NCBI RefSeq assembly: GCF_026212465.1
Contig: NC_080056.1
Span: 18,424,879-18,488,878, forward strand
Length of the DNA: 64,000 nucleotides
Reading direction: 5' to 3'
Origin: Amaranthus tricolor
Lineage: Eukaryota; Streptophyta; Magnoliopsida; Caryophyllales; Amaranthaceae
Shown here: positions 54,189-64,000 of the stretch, in pieces
Layout: each line of letters begins with the position of its first letter
How positions within the stretch are numbered: the first letter of the stretch is position 1
Made by a program: the position numbers and the translations under genes
The notes under the pieces: generated by a model
What the model saw: only the letters and a program-made list of their open reading frames with translations
The model's database searches: none
What the model was told of the DNA's origin: nothing

Positions 54189-55715
54189 ATTGAATGAATG
54201 AATTGTTGCCTTTTTTAAATTCTTTGGATAGATGTTGATATTGTTTACTTGGGATATATGTTGAAAGAATGAATGTTAGAGTTGATTTCTTGGGATTTAT
54301 ACTTGATGTTGAATGAATGTAGTAAATGATTGAATGTTGAATTATAAATCGAATTATCATAACGAAAAGTAAACACACTAAACAAACATGATAGAGAATC
54401 TTGGTCCTATAAATCCTTCCGTGTTAGTTTCACAACATAAAACATACCCATCGTTCACAATTCATATGGACCGGACTATTAGTTCTGACACATTGCTTCA
54501 GACCCCACACCACCCTTTAGTGGTAATGAGATGGGCCGTAAACAATACGGTTTTGAGATACGTGCGTGAAGCGGGTTTATACAGTATTCACCAAGTAGGT
54601 CAGATCCCATCAGATTGAGGAATGATTACCGCTTTAGTTGAGTGATGTACACCTAAGACTCACACCTTTCATCTGTCGATAGGTGAAGCGACTATCACAC
54701 TGCTTGATGTTGCTATACTTACTGACTTACCAGTTAGTGGGAGGGCAGTCACCGGTCCTAGTCCGAGCCATATGAAAGAGCAGACACATAGGATGCTCGG
54801 GGTCCCACCGCCAGACGAAGCAATGATTGGGTCCTCGGTGAAGGCGACATGGATGTTTAACACCTTTTGTCATTTTCCAAGCCCCGACGCTAAGGATGCA
54901 GCTATGTAGCGTTATGCTCGCATTTTCTGTTGGGTACTTATTTCCGGCTATTCTTTTGCCAACAAATCCGAAAACTAGATGCTAGGGATCTATTTAGAGC
55001 TCCTTGACTAAGACTAGGCTGACATCGCGTCCTACAATTGGGCCAGTGCCACACTTACTTACCTCTATAAACATTTGTGTCGAGTCGCTTCGATCAAGAG
55101 AGGGAAACCAGCAAGTGACATTGTGGGTCCATTGCTTATTCTACAGGTAGTATAAAACGTTAGCTATATTTACATAATAATTATGTTATTGCATAATTTT
55201 ACTTATATTTCCTTGTTTTATGCAGTTGTTGATATGGGAGCATATTACTTTTAGAATCCTACTATCTCAGCTCGACGACATAGGTAGATGACGGGCAGCC
55301 TATTCTCCTCCATGTTGAGTCGGAGGATCCTACAAAGGAGGAGTCATATGGATCGAGATGGCTCGTGCCTCGATTGACACATTTCAACACCTCACGATGT
55401 GTACATGTCTTTCGCGATTCGCTTGATCGCATGGCTAGTGTACAGGTACTTTGATTGTTTTTCAGTACACAAAAATTTATTTCGTTTCTCACTTTCAATT
55501 AATCCTTGTTTTATGTCGTAGATGACATGGGACCCGTATTCCCCATATGGGGGTAATGAAGATGAGTGGCGTGTACAATTCGCCTATGATCTTTTTTGAC
55601 GTGGTTGAAAACCACTACCCTGAACGGGTCATGTGTCAGTACGGTTTGCACCAGACGAGGCAAGATTCACCAGACGACCACCGCATGCTGCACGAGGTGG
55701 ATCATAGGGGGAAAG

Positions 55716-56939
55716 TGATGCGATTATGCGTGTGAAAAGATGAATTTAATCGCAAAAAACCAAATCGTGACTCAACCTGGGATATTCCAAGGCTGATATG
55801 CAGCGTCTTGACAAGAGCTGGACTGCCTGGCCTCCTCTCAACACAACCCCGATGCTTTCCTTTGATCAATCAATGGAATGCTCAGCGTTCTTGGATAGAA
55901 TGAAGTGTAATCTTGAAGACTGATCAAGGGTTTACACGTTCATGAAGGGCAAACTGGCCCTAAGTAACCCAATTGCAAGGCAATTGAAAGAGAAAACACT
56001 TAGTGAATTCTGAGATTTTTATTAATCAAACTTCAACTTTTACAAGGCTAGGGACGTCTATATATAGACTTGGGGAACGGGGAAATACAATGACAATGCT
56101 AAGGACACGTACAACTAACTATAACAGTCATTTAAAGCCACGTGCAAAACATGTGCACATTAAAAAGACATGAAAAACAAGCTACAAGTATTCTAAAATT
56201 CTGACAGGAAAACTGCTGAACAGGTGACCTTTCAACCACTTTATTGTGTTCTTCCAATGGTAGATGATGGCTATTAAGAGTCCTAGAAGCAAGTCCCTAG
56301 TGTAGAGATTCCATTTCTACCCTTAGTGGTCCCATAGATCAGATGATGTGTTAAAGCCAAGCCTCACAAGGTGTGCTGGTCGTGAAATCAGTTCTGCACT
56401 GTTTTGCGCCTAGTGCTGACTGGGTGACCTTCATCCTTTCATCTTGAGGTCTTCTAATGATTGATAGAAGGAATCTTGGACCATGGTAGGAAGATCCAAG
56501 TGTAAAGATTCCAAATCTACCCTTAGAGTCCCCAAAGGAGTTTAGGCTCGTTCTAGCACAAGTCATCAAGGTGTGCTGGTCAACAATATCAACCCAACAC
56601 TGATGTGAAGTTGTTGTTGAGTGGGTGACCTTCAGCTCTGCTTCTTGGGGTCTTCTAGTGTTTGAAAGAAGGTCTCTTGGACCATGGTAGGAAGGTCCAA
56701 GTGTAGAGATTCCATTAGTACCTTTTATGCTTCCCAAGGTGTCCATGCTTTCTCTGGAAGGGACGTGCAAGGTCAGCTGGTCGCCTGCTTTGATCAGAGG
56801 CTGCTGTACTGTTGCTTTGAGCTTCTGTTCTTCCTCTTTCGTTGCTGAATCTGTGTCATTACTTAAATATGACTCATTGCCTTGCTTTTCATCCTTGCTT
56901 CTTATAATAATCATCCTTGAATCATCCCAATATGGTTCA
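55716..56939 (-). repeat. 3' LTR of the gag/IN-tail element (1224 bp)
   Basis: Differs from the partner at 59211-60435 by scattered substitutions (about six in the first 215 bases by eye). Contains three tandem units of about 200 bp, marked by gtgtagagattcc words at 56300, 56500 and 56701. Two of these units are translated as the C-terminus of the internal ORF. Confidence 0.92.
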
Positions 56940-58483
56940 TTCCCCCTTTCTTTAGAAGGAATTGTCCTCAATTCAACATCCCCTAAGTAAGGAGCTAAGT
57001 CCCCTGCTTTGAAGGTAGGAGAGGTGCCAAATCCTTCTGTTATTTTCAATTTCGTTGAGTTGTCCCCATATTTAATAATTATCTGAAATGGTCCCATAGT
57101 CTTGGGCTTTAACTTATGCTTCCTGAGGTGAGAAAACCTCCTTTGCTTAATTAGAATCCATGCAAATTCACCAAGCTGCATCAACTTGCTCTGCTTCAGT
57201 CCCCTGTTTATTCTGTTTTGGTGTCTTGCTTTTGTTTTCTTCAACTTCTTATGCACTGGTTTGTGGTTTTTCCGGGGGTACTCAGCGTGCATATGAACAT
57301 TGGTTCTATATCTATACAAAACAGGAAGATCAATTAGTGAAAAATCAGAAGCAACAATTGAAAACCTCTCAATAATAGGTTCAACTTCCTTGGACAGCTT
57401 AGACCAAAAGTGATCTGCTGGTTTCCTCTTTCCCACACAGCCTTTTCTATTTATCAAGTGCACAGGTTGCTTGGTCTTGGAAGGAGGTACAGCTTTGTGA
57501 GGGGGAAAAGGATTTAATTCTTTCATCGTACCCTCATGCCTTTCTTCCTCTTCAGGGTATATAAGTTTTGTTTCTGATTTTGAATCAGAAACATAAGGTA
57601 TAACAACCCCTGAATCCCTGTGAATGTAGGTGCTATTAGGGTCATCATCATTAGTAATGGTTCCCCTCTCTTCCTCCCTACCATTAATGCTATCAAGGAT
57701 GGTCTTAGGCCTCTCCTTGCTCCTAATTTCATCCCACTCAGCTAGGGTGAAAGCTCTTTTGTTAGGACAATCTACTTTGAAATGCCCATGGCCATGACAC
57801 TTAGAGCAAACCACATCCTTAATTGGTGTGACACTCTTGCTCTTGGACTCAATGCTACTGGTTTTAATGGAGGAATCAATAGTGATCACATTCCTAATAT
57901 TCATAGGCTGCTGGTTGCTTTTATGCATAGATGATTCATTGGTTTGTGCAACAAGTTGTGAAGTTCTTTTCTTTGAGTATTGCTCTAATAGTAATGCATG
58001 ATCATTAGCTAAGGCTACTGTTTTGTTGCCTTGAGTGAGTGTGCTCCATTGTATAGGCAATTGCTGTGTGTAATTACTAGGCACATACTTTCTCCTCATT
58101 TTTTTCTTAAGATTCTCCCAAGAATTCACTTTTTTCTTCCCATTCCTAAGCCTCTGCCTCTGAACTCCTTCTAACCATGTGGCAGCTAGTTTGGTGAGTT
58201 TCACCTTTGCAATCTTGTATTGATGGTCTGGGTGGGTATCCTTATATTCAAAGTATCGTTCTACCCCTTCCTCCCATTCAATGTATTCCTCAGGGTCATG
58301 TGAGGTTCCATCAAACTCATGCACATCAACCCTCATGGTCTTATCCTCTCTCACATTCTCAATGTTAGGGGTTTGATATGGGTATTGTGGTTATTGTGGT
58401 GCAGCATTTTTCAATTCTGTGACAGCCAAGCTTAATTGAGTGACCATGTTAACTAGTGCATCAAATTTCTCTTTTGTATACAT
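56351..58483 (-). pseudogene. Gag - integrase C-terminal fusion ORF running into the 3' LTR
   Basis: The probable original start is the ATG at 58483-58481 (MYTKEKFDALVNMVTQLSLA); a single TAA at 58393-58391 interrupts it, after which 667 codons are open to 56351. Residues following contain a retrotransposon gag domain (VDVHEFDGTSHDPEEYIEWE; KLAATWLEGVQRQR; KKKMRRKYVPSNYTQQ) and a CCHC knuckle (CSKCHGHGHFKVDCPNKR). After an acidic linker comes a segment typical of gypsy integrase C-termini: RGLKQSKLMQLGEFAWILIK, RFSHLRKHKLKPKTMGPFQI, FKAGDLAPYLGD. The last roughly 195 residues lie in the LTR and contain two repeats (ISTLGPSYHGPRDLLSNTRR and IFTLGSSYHGPRFLLSIIRR). A protein joining gag to only the tail of integrase implies an internal deletion of protease to integrase core that kept the frame. 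Confidence 0.88.
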
Positions 58484-59210
58484 GATGATTTAATGCAAAC
58501 AAAATGATACACAAATGTACAAGAAAGAAAGGAATGCAGCAATACTAACAAATCAGAAAAATCAGCAAATCAGATTCTTTAGAATCTGTATTCTGTGCAC
58601 ACAATAGCAAAATCAAATTGTACTTAGAATTAAATGAAATGCTAATGTAAATCTCTATTTTATCTAATTTTAAGGGCAGCAAATGCATAAAATCAAAGAA
58701 AACAACAATGAACAACAAAACACTTAATCAAAACAGGACATATTCTTAAGTTTCTGACTCTTGTGACTATAATGCAATGTACAGCCTTAACAAAACCCAA
58801 TTTGCACGTAATATAAAATGAGTTGTTATTGCAAACCTTTATTTCACGTGATGGATATGGAAAGAAATGCAAACAAACAAACAAAGCAAAAAAAATCAGA
58901 AATATTACCTAATCTCAGAAAAATCAGATTCTTAGGAATCTGTATTCTGTGACTTGGTGTGCAATGTACATCACCCAAGCGTTCAACACCAATTTTGTGA
59001 ATAATTTGTGATTATTTTGTTTATACTAATCAATCAAAATGTAAAGGAAATGAAAAAGAATGCGGAAATTCCACCTGTGAACACAAGAACAGAATCTTGA
59101 AATTTCAAGATTTCTGTTTCTGCAGGTTGGAAAACACTTGCGCCAAAGTTTACACACAACGTGAAATCCGATCTTTCTTTCACGAACTCAAATTTTGCTC
59201 TGATACCAAT

Positions 59211-60435
59211 TGATGCGATTATGCGTGTGAAAAGATGAATTTAATCGCAAAAAACCAAATCGTGACTCAACCTGGGATATTCAAAGGCTGATATGCAGTG
59301 TCTTGACAAGAGCTGGACTGCCAGGCCTCCTCTCAAAACAACCCCGATGCTTTCCTTTGATCAATCAATGGAATGCTCAGCGTTCTTGGATAAAATGAAG
59401 TGTAATCTTGAAGACTAATCAAGGGTTTACACGTTCATGAAGGGCAAACTGGCCCTAAGTAACCCAATTGCAAGGCAATTGAAAGAGAAAACACTTAGTG
59501 AATTCTGAGATTTTTATTAATCAAACTTCAACTTTTACAAGGCTAGGGACGTCTATATATAGACTTGGGGAACAGGGAAATACAATGACAATGCTAAGGA
59601 TAGGTACAACTAACTATAACGGTCATTTAAAGCCACGTGCAAAACATGTGCACATTAAAAAGACATGAAAAACAAGCTACAAGTATTCTAAAATTCTGAC
59701 AGGAAAACTGCTGAACAGGTGACCTTTCAACCACTTTTATTGTGTTCTTCCAATGGTAGATGATGGATATTAAGAGTCCTAGAAGCAAGTCCCTAGTGTA
59801 GAGATTCCATTTCTACCCTTAGTGGTCCCATAGATCAAATGATGTGTTGAAGCCAAGCCTCACAAGGTTTGTTGGTCGTGAAATCAGTTCTGCACTGTTT
59901 TGCACCTAGTGCTGACTGGGTGACCTTCATCCTTTCATCTTGAGGTCTTCTAATGATTGATAGGAGGAATCTTGGACCATGGTAGGAAGATCCAAGTGTA
60001 AAGATTCCAAATCTACCCTTAGAGTCCCCAAAGGAGTCTAGGCTCGTTCTAGCACAAGTCATCAAGGTGTGCTGGTCAGCAATATCAACCCAACACTGAT
60101 GTGTAGTTGTTGTTGAGTGGGTGACCTTCAGCTCTGCTTCTTGGGGTCTTCTAGTGTTTGAAAGAAGGTCTCTTGGACCATGGTAGGAAGGTCCAAGTGT
60201 AGAGATTCCATTAGTACCTTTTATGCTTTCCAAGGTGTCCATGCTTTCTCTGGAAGGGACGTGTAAGGTCAGCTGGTCGCCAGCTTTGATCAGAGGCTGT
60301 TGTACTGTTGCTTTGAGCTTCTGTTCTTCCTCTTTTGTTGCTGAATCTGTGTCATTACTTAAATATGACTCATTGCCTTGCTTTGCATCCTTGCTTCTTA
60401 TAATAATCATCCTTGAACCATCTAAATATTGTTCA
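59211..60435 (-). repeat. 5' LTR of the gag/IN-tail element (1225 bp)
   Basis: Carries the same three about 200-bp units as the other LTR. The repeat-domain frame is also open here (60443-59835), so the LTR itself keeps coding capacity in both copies. Confidence 0.92.
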
Positions 60436-61249
60436 GAAAGCAACGGTGAACTGGGCTGCGTATCATCAGGGATACATCAAGGGGTGGGATGGACATGAAT
60501 ATTACGTAGTTCAAGGGGACGAGATTGGTGAACTGATGGATTTCCACGATGACTATCTTATTTGGTATCGTGGTATCACCAGATGGTTCATCTCGACTTC
60601 TGAACTACATGCCCTCTGGTGTGCCATTGTCCTGGTGAGTCATTTCTCTTTAAGTTTTATATAATTAATATAATATTTAATGTCAACCTAATTTTAATTG
60701 AATTTTTTTTTTTGTAGACGCAACATGTGCTGAGCACTACATGCACTCACATTGACATGTAGGCCATGAACATTCAACCGAAGTGGTCAGGAGGTGCGAC
60801 AGTGTGATGGTAGCCTTGGATATGAGCATCTGCTTCAACCATTACCGGAGGACGATGTTTCTAGTTCAACATCACAAGCAGATGCTCCGGAGATGTCAGC
60901 TGATCATCAATCGCCATATACACTGAGTGTACATCCGACGGCTCCTAGACACTCTCAGGGCGAGTGTTCTTATGAATCTACTGTTCATCCCACTAACTTC
61001 AGGCTTCATCAATAATTAGATAGTGAGGGTACACCTCTACTTTATCCTAATCTAGACACTATTTATGAATGGCGATACACCCACTGCTGATTCTTAGATT
61101 GTCTATATATTCATATTTGTATATGTAATGTTATTTGCATTGTATGACTTTACGCTTCGAGATAATTGTATATATTTGTATATTTAATGTTAACTTTTTT
61201 TTATTGGGTGATTGAATGAGAAGTTTAAGAAAATTTGGTATATAAATTT

Positions 61250-61470
61250 TATTTTAGTGCAGGTACATATGGTGTTGTAGAGAAAAGACAAAAAAAAAAA
61301 AAAAAATCACCAGCCAAAAACACTAGGCTGCAGCGTTTTCTCTGTTAAGCTATACTTATTGCCTTACTTCAAAACAAAAAAAAAATAAAAGAAAATGATG
61401 AAAAACGCTGGTCTTAAAAGCTTTTTCCTTTAAGCCTATACCTAAAACGCTGGGCGTAACATCATTTTTG
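61250..61470. repeat. Subterminal repeats at the right side of the second PMD unit
   Basis: The words ggctgcagcgttttctctgtt (61328-61348, one base over a 20-base core) and taaaacgctggg (61443-61454) occur here. The second is the exact inverse of cccagcgtttta at 53412-53423 on the left side. A poly-A run lies at about 61290-61306. Confidence 0.5.
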
Positions 61471-61499
61471 TTAGAATAGATTTAGACGCTTAGTTTTGT

Positions 61500-61757
61500 A
61501 AATAAGTTTATCTGAGGCTCATTTTTTGCTTTTTGTTTTATCGAAAAATTCTTCATTTCAAATTTTTGATTCTACAATGACATTCTATTTCCATACAAAG
61601 AATAATAAATATAAATATAGAAAAATTGGAAATAAGTTTATCTGAGGCTCATTTTTTGCTTTTTTTTTTATCGAAAAATTCTTCATTTCAAATTTTTGAT
61701 TCTACAATGACATTTTATTTCCATACAAAGAATAATAAATATAAATATAGAAAAATG
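61500..61757. repeat. Tandem duplication of an about 130-bp unit
   Basis: aaataagtttatctgaggct starts at 61500 and again at 61630. The copies differ by only a few bases, including the length of a T-run, so the duplication is recent or an assembly artefact. Confidence 0.93.
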
Positions 61758-61969
61758 ATGCCACATATATTCCGAAAATGACACAATACTACAACAACAA
61801 AACAAGCTAAAGAGTTAGCTTGAAAATGGCAATTCCTCTGTTAAGTCTCAAGTAGGAAGAACCTACACACTGAAACAGAAAAAGCTATTGATACAAAAAG
61901 GATTATGAGCCTATAGCTACACCAGATACATGAAATTACTTGAAAAAAGAATTTGCCTACATTTTCGGA

Positions 61970-64000
61970 TCAGTTTTGTCGTAACGCTTCAAGGACTTCA
62001 TCTCGTGTTGGTAAACCTGGAATGGCTCCTCTCTTTGTAACTGTAACAGCACCACAAGCATTTGCAAACTGTAAAGCTTCCCTTAATCGCTTTTCATCCT
62101 GCACGAAAGAGACAATAAATCTGATTTTAACTTTTTGAAGGAAAAAACGGAAAACAGAGGTATGACAGCCGACAAGTAAAACCGAGGAGAAGTCTCTTAG
62201 AAAGTAATAATCGAGCTTTACATAATAAGCTTAGTCCAAAACAAATTCATAATAAACTGCAACTGCCTCCAACAGTTATGAACTTTGAGTCAACAAAACT
62301 TCAGGTATTAATCCATTTGTTCATAAGTTGACTTATACATTTAGCATAACACAAGTAAAATTTGGTGGCTTGAGTGTGGAGACAATTTTAGAGAAAATAA
62401 ATCAAGTACTAAAAAGAGAAAGGGAGTATCAGGCAGTGCAAAATCAATCAATAGTCCAGTAGGGAGAATAACACCGACCACAAATGATTATCAATAGACA
62501 ATGCAGAAGTTAATGTGCTTAGCCCTAAAGGATCCTTGTTTTTTCACGAGGGAGTGGGGATCTTCAACGAGGAATAGTAGATGGTAGACCTGTCTATGTT
62601 CTAATAGAACGAAAAAAATTACCATAAATAATACACATTTCAACTTTTTCTACAATAATACCTATTAATGATTAACCATGAATAATACGAACTCGGGTGT
62701 GTTTTTCCACTAGCATCCTTAACTTGTTAGCAACCTACAATTGTAGTAGGTCCTCCTTCTCTCATTTTCTACCTTAACCCTCCATTAAAACCATTATACA
62801 ACTCCTATTGATGCACATTCTCTTTTTCAGTTCCAATAAAAAACCTTTCCTTGGCTTCATCTTTTTTTCCTTCAATCCAGAAGTTTAATTGCAAGAAAAT
62901 ATCCAAGATTTGTCATAATTCTATTGATATTGTTACTCAAGTCTATCCCTCAGCAATCGCCACTCAATGCTCCTATACCAAAACTTCACAGCTTGATTCG
63001 CAACCACATTCAATAGCACGCCACCTAATCTAATCCTCCAATAACATTCCCTAAGAAAAACATCCTCAACATAAAATCTGGGATTCGCAAAGCAATAATA
63101 TATTCTCTTCCATAATCATCATGTCTTCTAAAATTGACGCATCGTCTCTTCAATCGGGCTGGAAATGGGAAACGTCAGGTGGCTGGTTCAGAGAGAAGTT
63201 GGCTAGATTAATCTTTCTGTACTAGAAAGATCAATTGAGCAGAAAATTATGTTCGTGATTTCATATTGTTGTTATGAGTGTTTCACCAGAGTTGCTCTAA
63301 TAAAAGTTTCTTCCATTTTTTGTCTAAAATCTGAACTAGGAGACATATTTTGCTGTGGTGGTTTGGAGGGTGGTATTGATGATGGTGGAAGTGATGGGGT
63401 TCCCGCCGTAGAGGAAGAGGTGAGGGAGGGGAGAGGGTGGGATTGGTTTTTCTTTATCAATTAAAATTATTCTTTTTTCGGCTTAATGACCTGTTTTATA
63501 GGATAATACTAAATTCGGATGTTAGTGGAAAACATATAAAGTTTGTATTATTCATGATTAATCAATAGTTGATATTGTGGTTGAAAGAAAGTTAAAAATT
63601 GTATTTTTCTTGGTAATTTTTCCTAAAAACAGAAGTCTAAGCAATTCTGTTCATGTAAAAAGAATTGTAAAAGGAAACTTATGTTGTTGAATTATTATAG
63701 AAACTTATGTTGTTGAAATATAATAGATGATATAATATTTCTAGCAATCCCATGAGTTGCATATTACAACTATGACAGTATTTGCATTGTAGAAGTTTTA
63801 GCTATCTTCATATAAATAATATATCTATAGCAAGAAAAAATAAACAATTAATACATGAAAACTTTGTTGAGCACAACAAATATTCTGCGACACATTACCT
63901 TGAATAAGTTCAAGTCGGAAGCTAAATTGCTTAGAACACCTCCCACAAATGCATCACCCGCACCAGTTGTATCCACAGCTTTGACTTTTACGCCAGAAAC
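61970..64000 (-). CDS. Fructokinase (PfkB-family), 3' part, runs off the right edge
   Basis: Two exons are visible on the minus strand. The first (64000-63899, continuing beyond the window) reads [20 protein letters not shown] then [14 protein letters not shown]. It includes PfkB signature 2, with the catalytic Asp in GAGD. The last exon (62098-61970) reads [20 protein letters not shown], then [20 protein letters not shown], then QN and TGA. Splice sites are GT-AG, phase 0. FANACGA and the TKRGAIPxLPT motif are typical of plant fructokinases, which phosphorylate fructose to fructose-6-phosphate in cytosol or plastid. The N-terminal part that would show a transit peptide is outside the window. 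The intron is 1.8 kb and carries an inserted element. Confidence 0.92.
62611..63622. mobile_element. Non-autonomous element with about 105-bp inverted ends, in the fructokinase intron
   Basis: The left arm (62611-62717, gaaaaaaattaccataaata…) and the inverted right arm (63622-63518, ggaaaaattaccaagaaaaa…) align along about 105 bp, sharing attaaccatgaataata and ttttccactagcatcc-like text. Long arms of this kind suggest a Mutator-like non-autonomous element. The interior (62718-63517) includes a purine-rich, G-rich stretch at 63355-63440. It encodes nothing I recognise, and I found no clear 9-bp duplication. Confidence 0.6.

Larger units (their letters stand above)
55716..60435 (-). mobile_element. 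Non-autonomous Ty3/gypsy-derived LTR element encoding gag fused to an integrase tail
   Basis: Two direct repeats of about 1.22 kb (55716-56939 and 59211-60435) are flanked by the 5-bp duplication gaaag (55711-55715 and 60436-60440). On the minus strand the LTR starts TGAACAATATTTAG or the TGAACCATATTGGG variant and ends CGCATCA. The primer-binding site tggtatcagagc is at 59208-59197, so the LTR at 59211-60435 is the 5' LTR. The internal region is only 2.27 kb and holds one long reading frame without protease, RT, RNase H or the integrase core. The structure resembles the described TR-GAG class of non-autonomous plant LTR elements, with an added integrase C-terminal tail. Internal 58510-59196 is non-coding leader. 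Confidence 0.92.
54388..61090 (+). pseudogene. Plant mobile domain pseudogene, copy 2, split by an LTR retrotransposon
   Basis: Left part 54388-55715, right part 60441-61090. Blocks: [28 protein letters not shown], then HTFHLSIGEATITLLDVAIL, the diagnostic PMD segment. Next come YARIFCWVLISGYSFANKSE and YNWASATLTYLYKHL, and an intron at about 55147-55226. Then SRWLVPRLTHFNTSRCVHVF and WDPYSPYGGNEDEWRVQFAY, the usual C-terminal part. The element at 55716-60435 interrupts it; after it the reading resumes ATVNWAAYHQGYIKGWDGHE and YLIWYRGITRWFI, then an intron (about 60635-60719) and a Ser/His/Pro-rich tail to 61015. Stops at about 54616, 54643, 54907, 54977 and within the right part show it was already decaying or is now dead. 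Confidence 0.8.

Overview
This is a repeat-dense, AT-rich plant nuclear window, almost certainly from a eudicot. The evidence is intron-containing plant genes with GT-AG splicing (a TWISTED DWARF 1-type FKBP, a class III peroxidase, a 2OG-Fe(II) oxygenase, a fructokinase), plant-specific transposable elements (Cassandra, Tourist and Stowaway MITEs, a plant DD39D mariner, Ty1/copia and Ty3/gypsy elements, plant mobile domain genes) and very long AT microsatellites. I cannot assign the family or species; Caryophyllales would be only a guess. All gene models were read by eye from the sequence.

Layout. 1-16 kb is old repeat territory: the C-terminal remnant of an En/Spm-type transposase (minus), a 556-bp CT/AT microsatellite, a tandem Cassandra element whose LTRs carry 5S rRNA-like sequence, a 604-bp hAT-type element with a perfect 8-bp target duplication lying inside an antisense Ty1/copia LTR, the decayed copia pol belonging to that LTR, a decayed Ty3/gypsy integrase plus probable 3' LTR, and a tRNA-like SINE with a 10-bp target duplication. 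16.5-19.9 kb holds a complete seven-exon TWD1/FKBP42 gene (365 codons), with a related Tourist-like MITE on each side. 20.6-21.1 kb is a long Stowaway-type MITE. 23.4-24.6 kb holds a three-exon class III peroxidase (320 aa). 26.8-31.9 kb is a young copia element with nearly identical LTRs and two frameshifts. 33.1-35.3 kb holds a four-exon 2OG-Fe(II) oxygenase (minus, 216 aa). 35.9-39.2 kb is a complete 3.3-kb mariner with TA duplications, a decayed transposase and an unexplained acidic antisense ORF. 41.9-47.9 kb is a decayed gypsy element with an extra ORF upstream of gag. 48.9-61.5 kb contains two decayed plant-mobile-domain units; the second is split by a 4.7-kb LTR element in antisense that encodes a gag fused directly to an integrase C-terminal tail and to a repeat domain lying inside its own LTR. 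62.0-64.0 kb holds the last exons of a fructokinase (minus) that runs off the right edge.

The four host genes (auxin-transport co-chaperone, secreted peroxidase, 2OG oxygenase, fructokinase) do not form a pathway; they are isolated genes between repeats. The most unusual items are the gag/IN-tail element at 55.7-60.4 kb, the antisense ORF inside the mariner, the gypsy pre-gag ORF and the palindromic arrays near the mobile-domain units.
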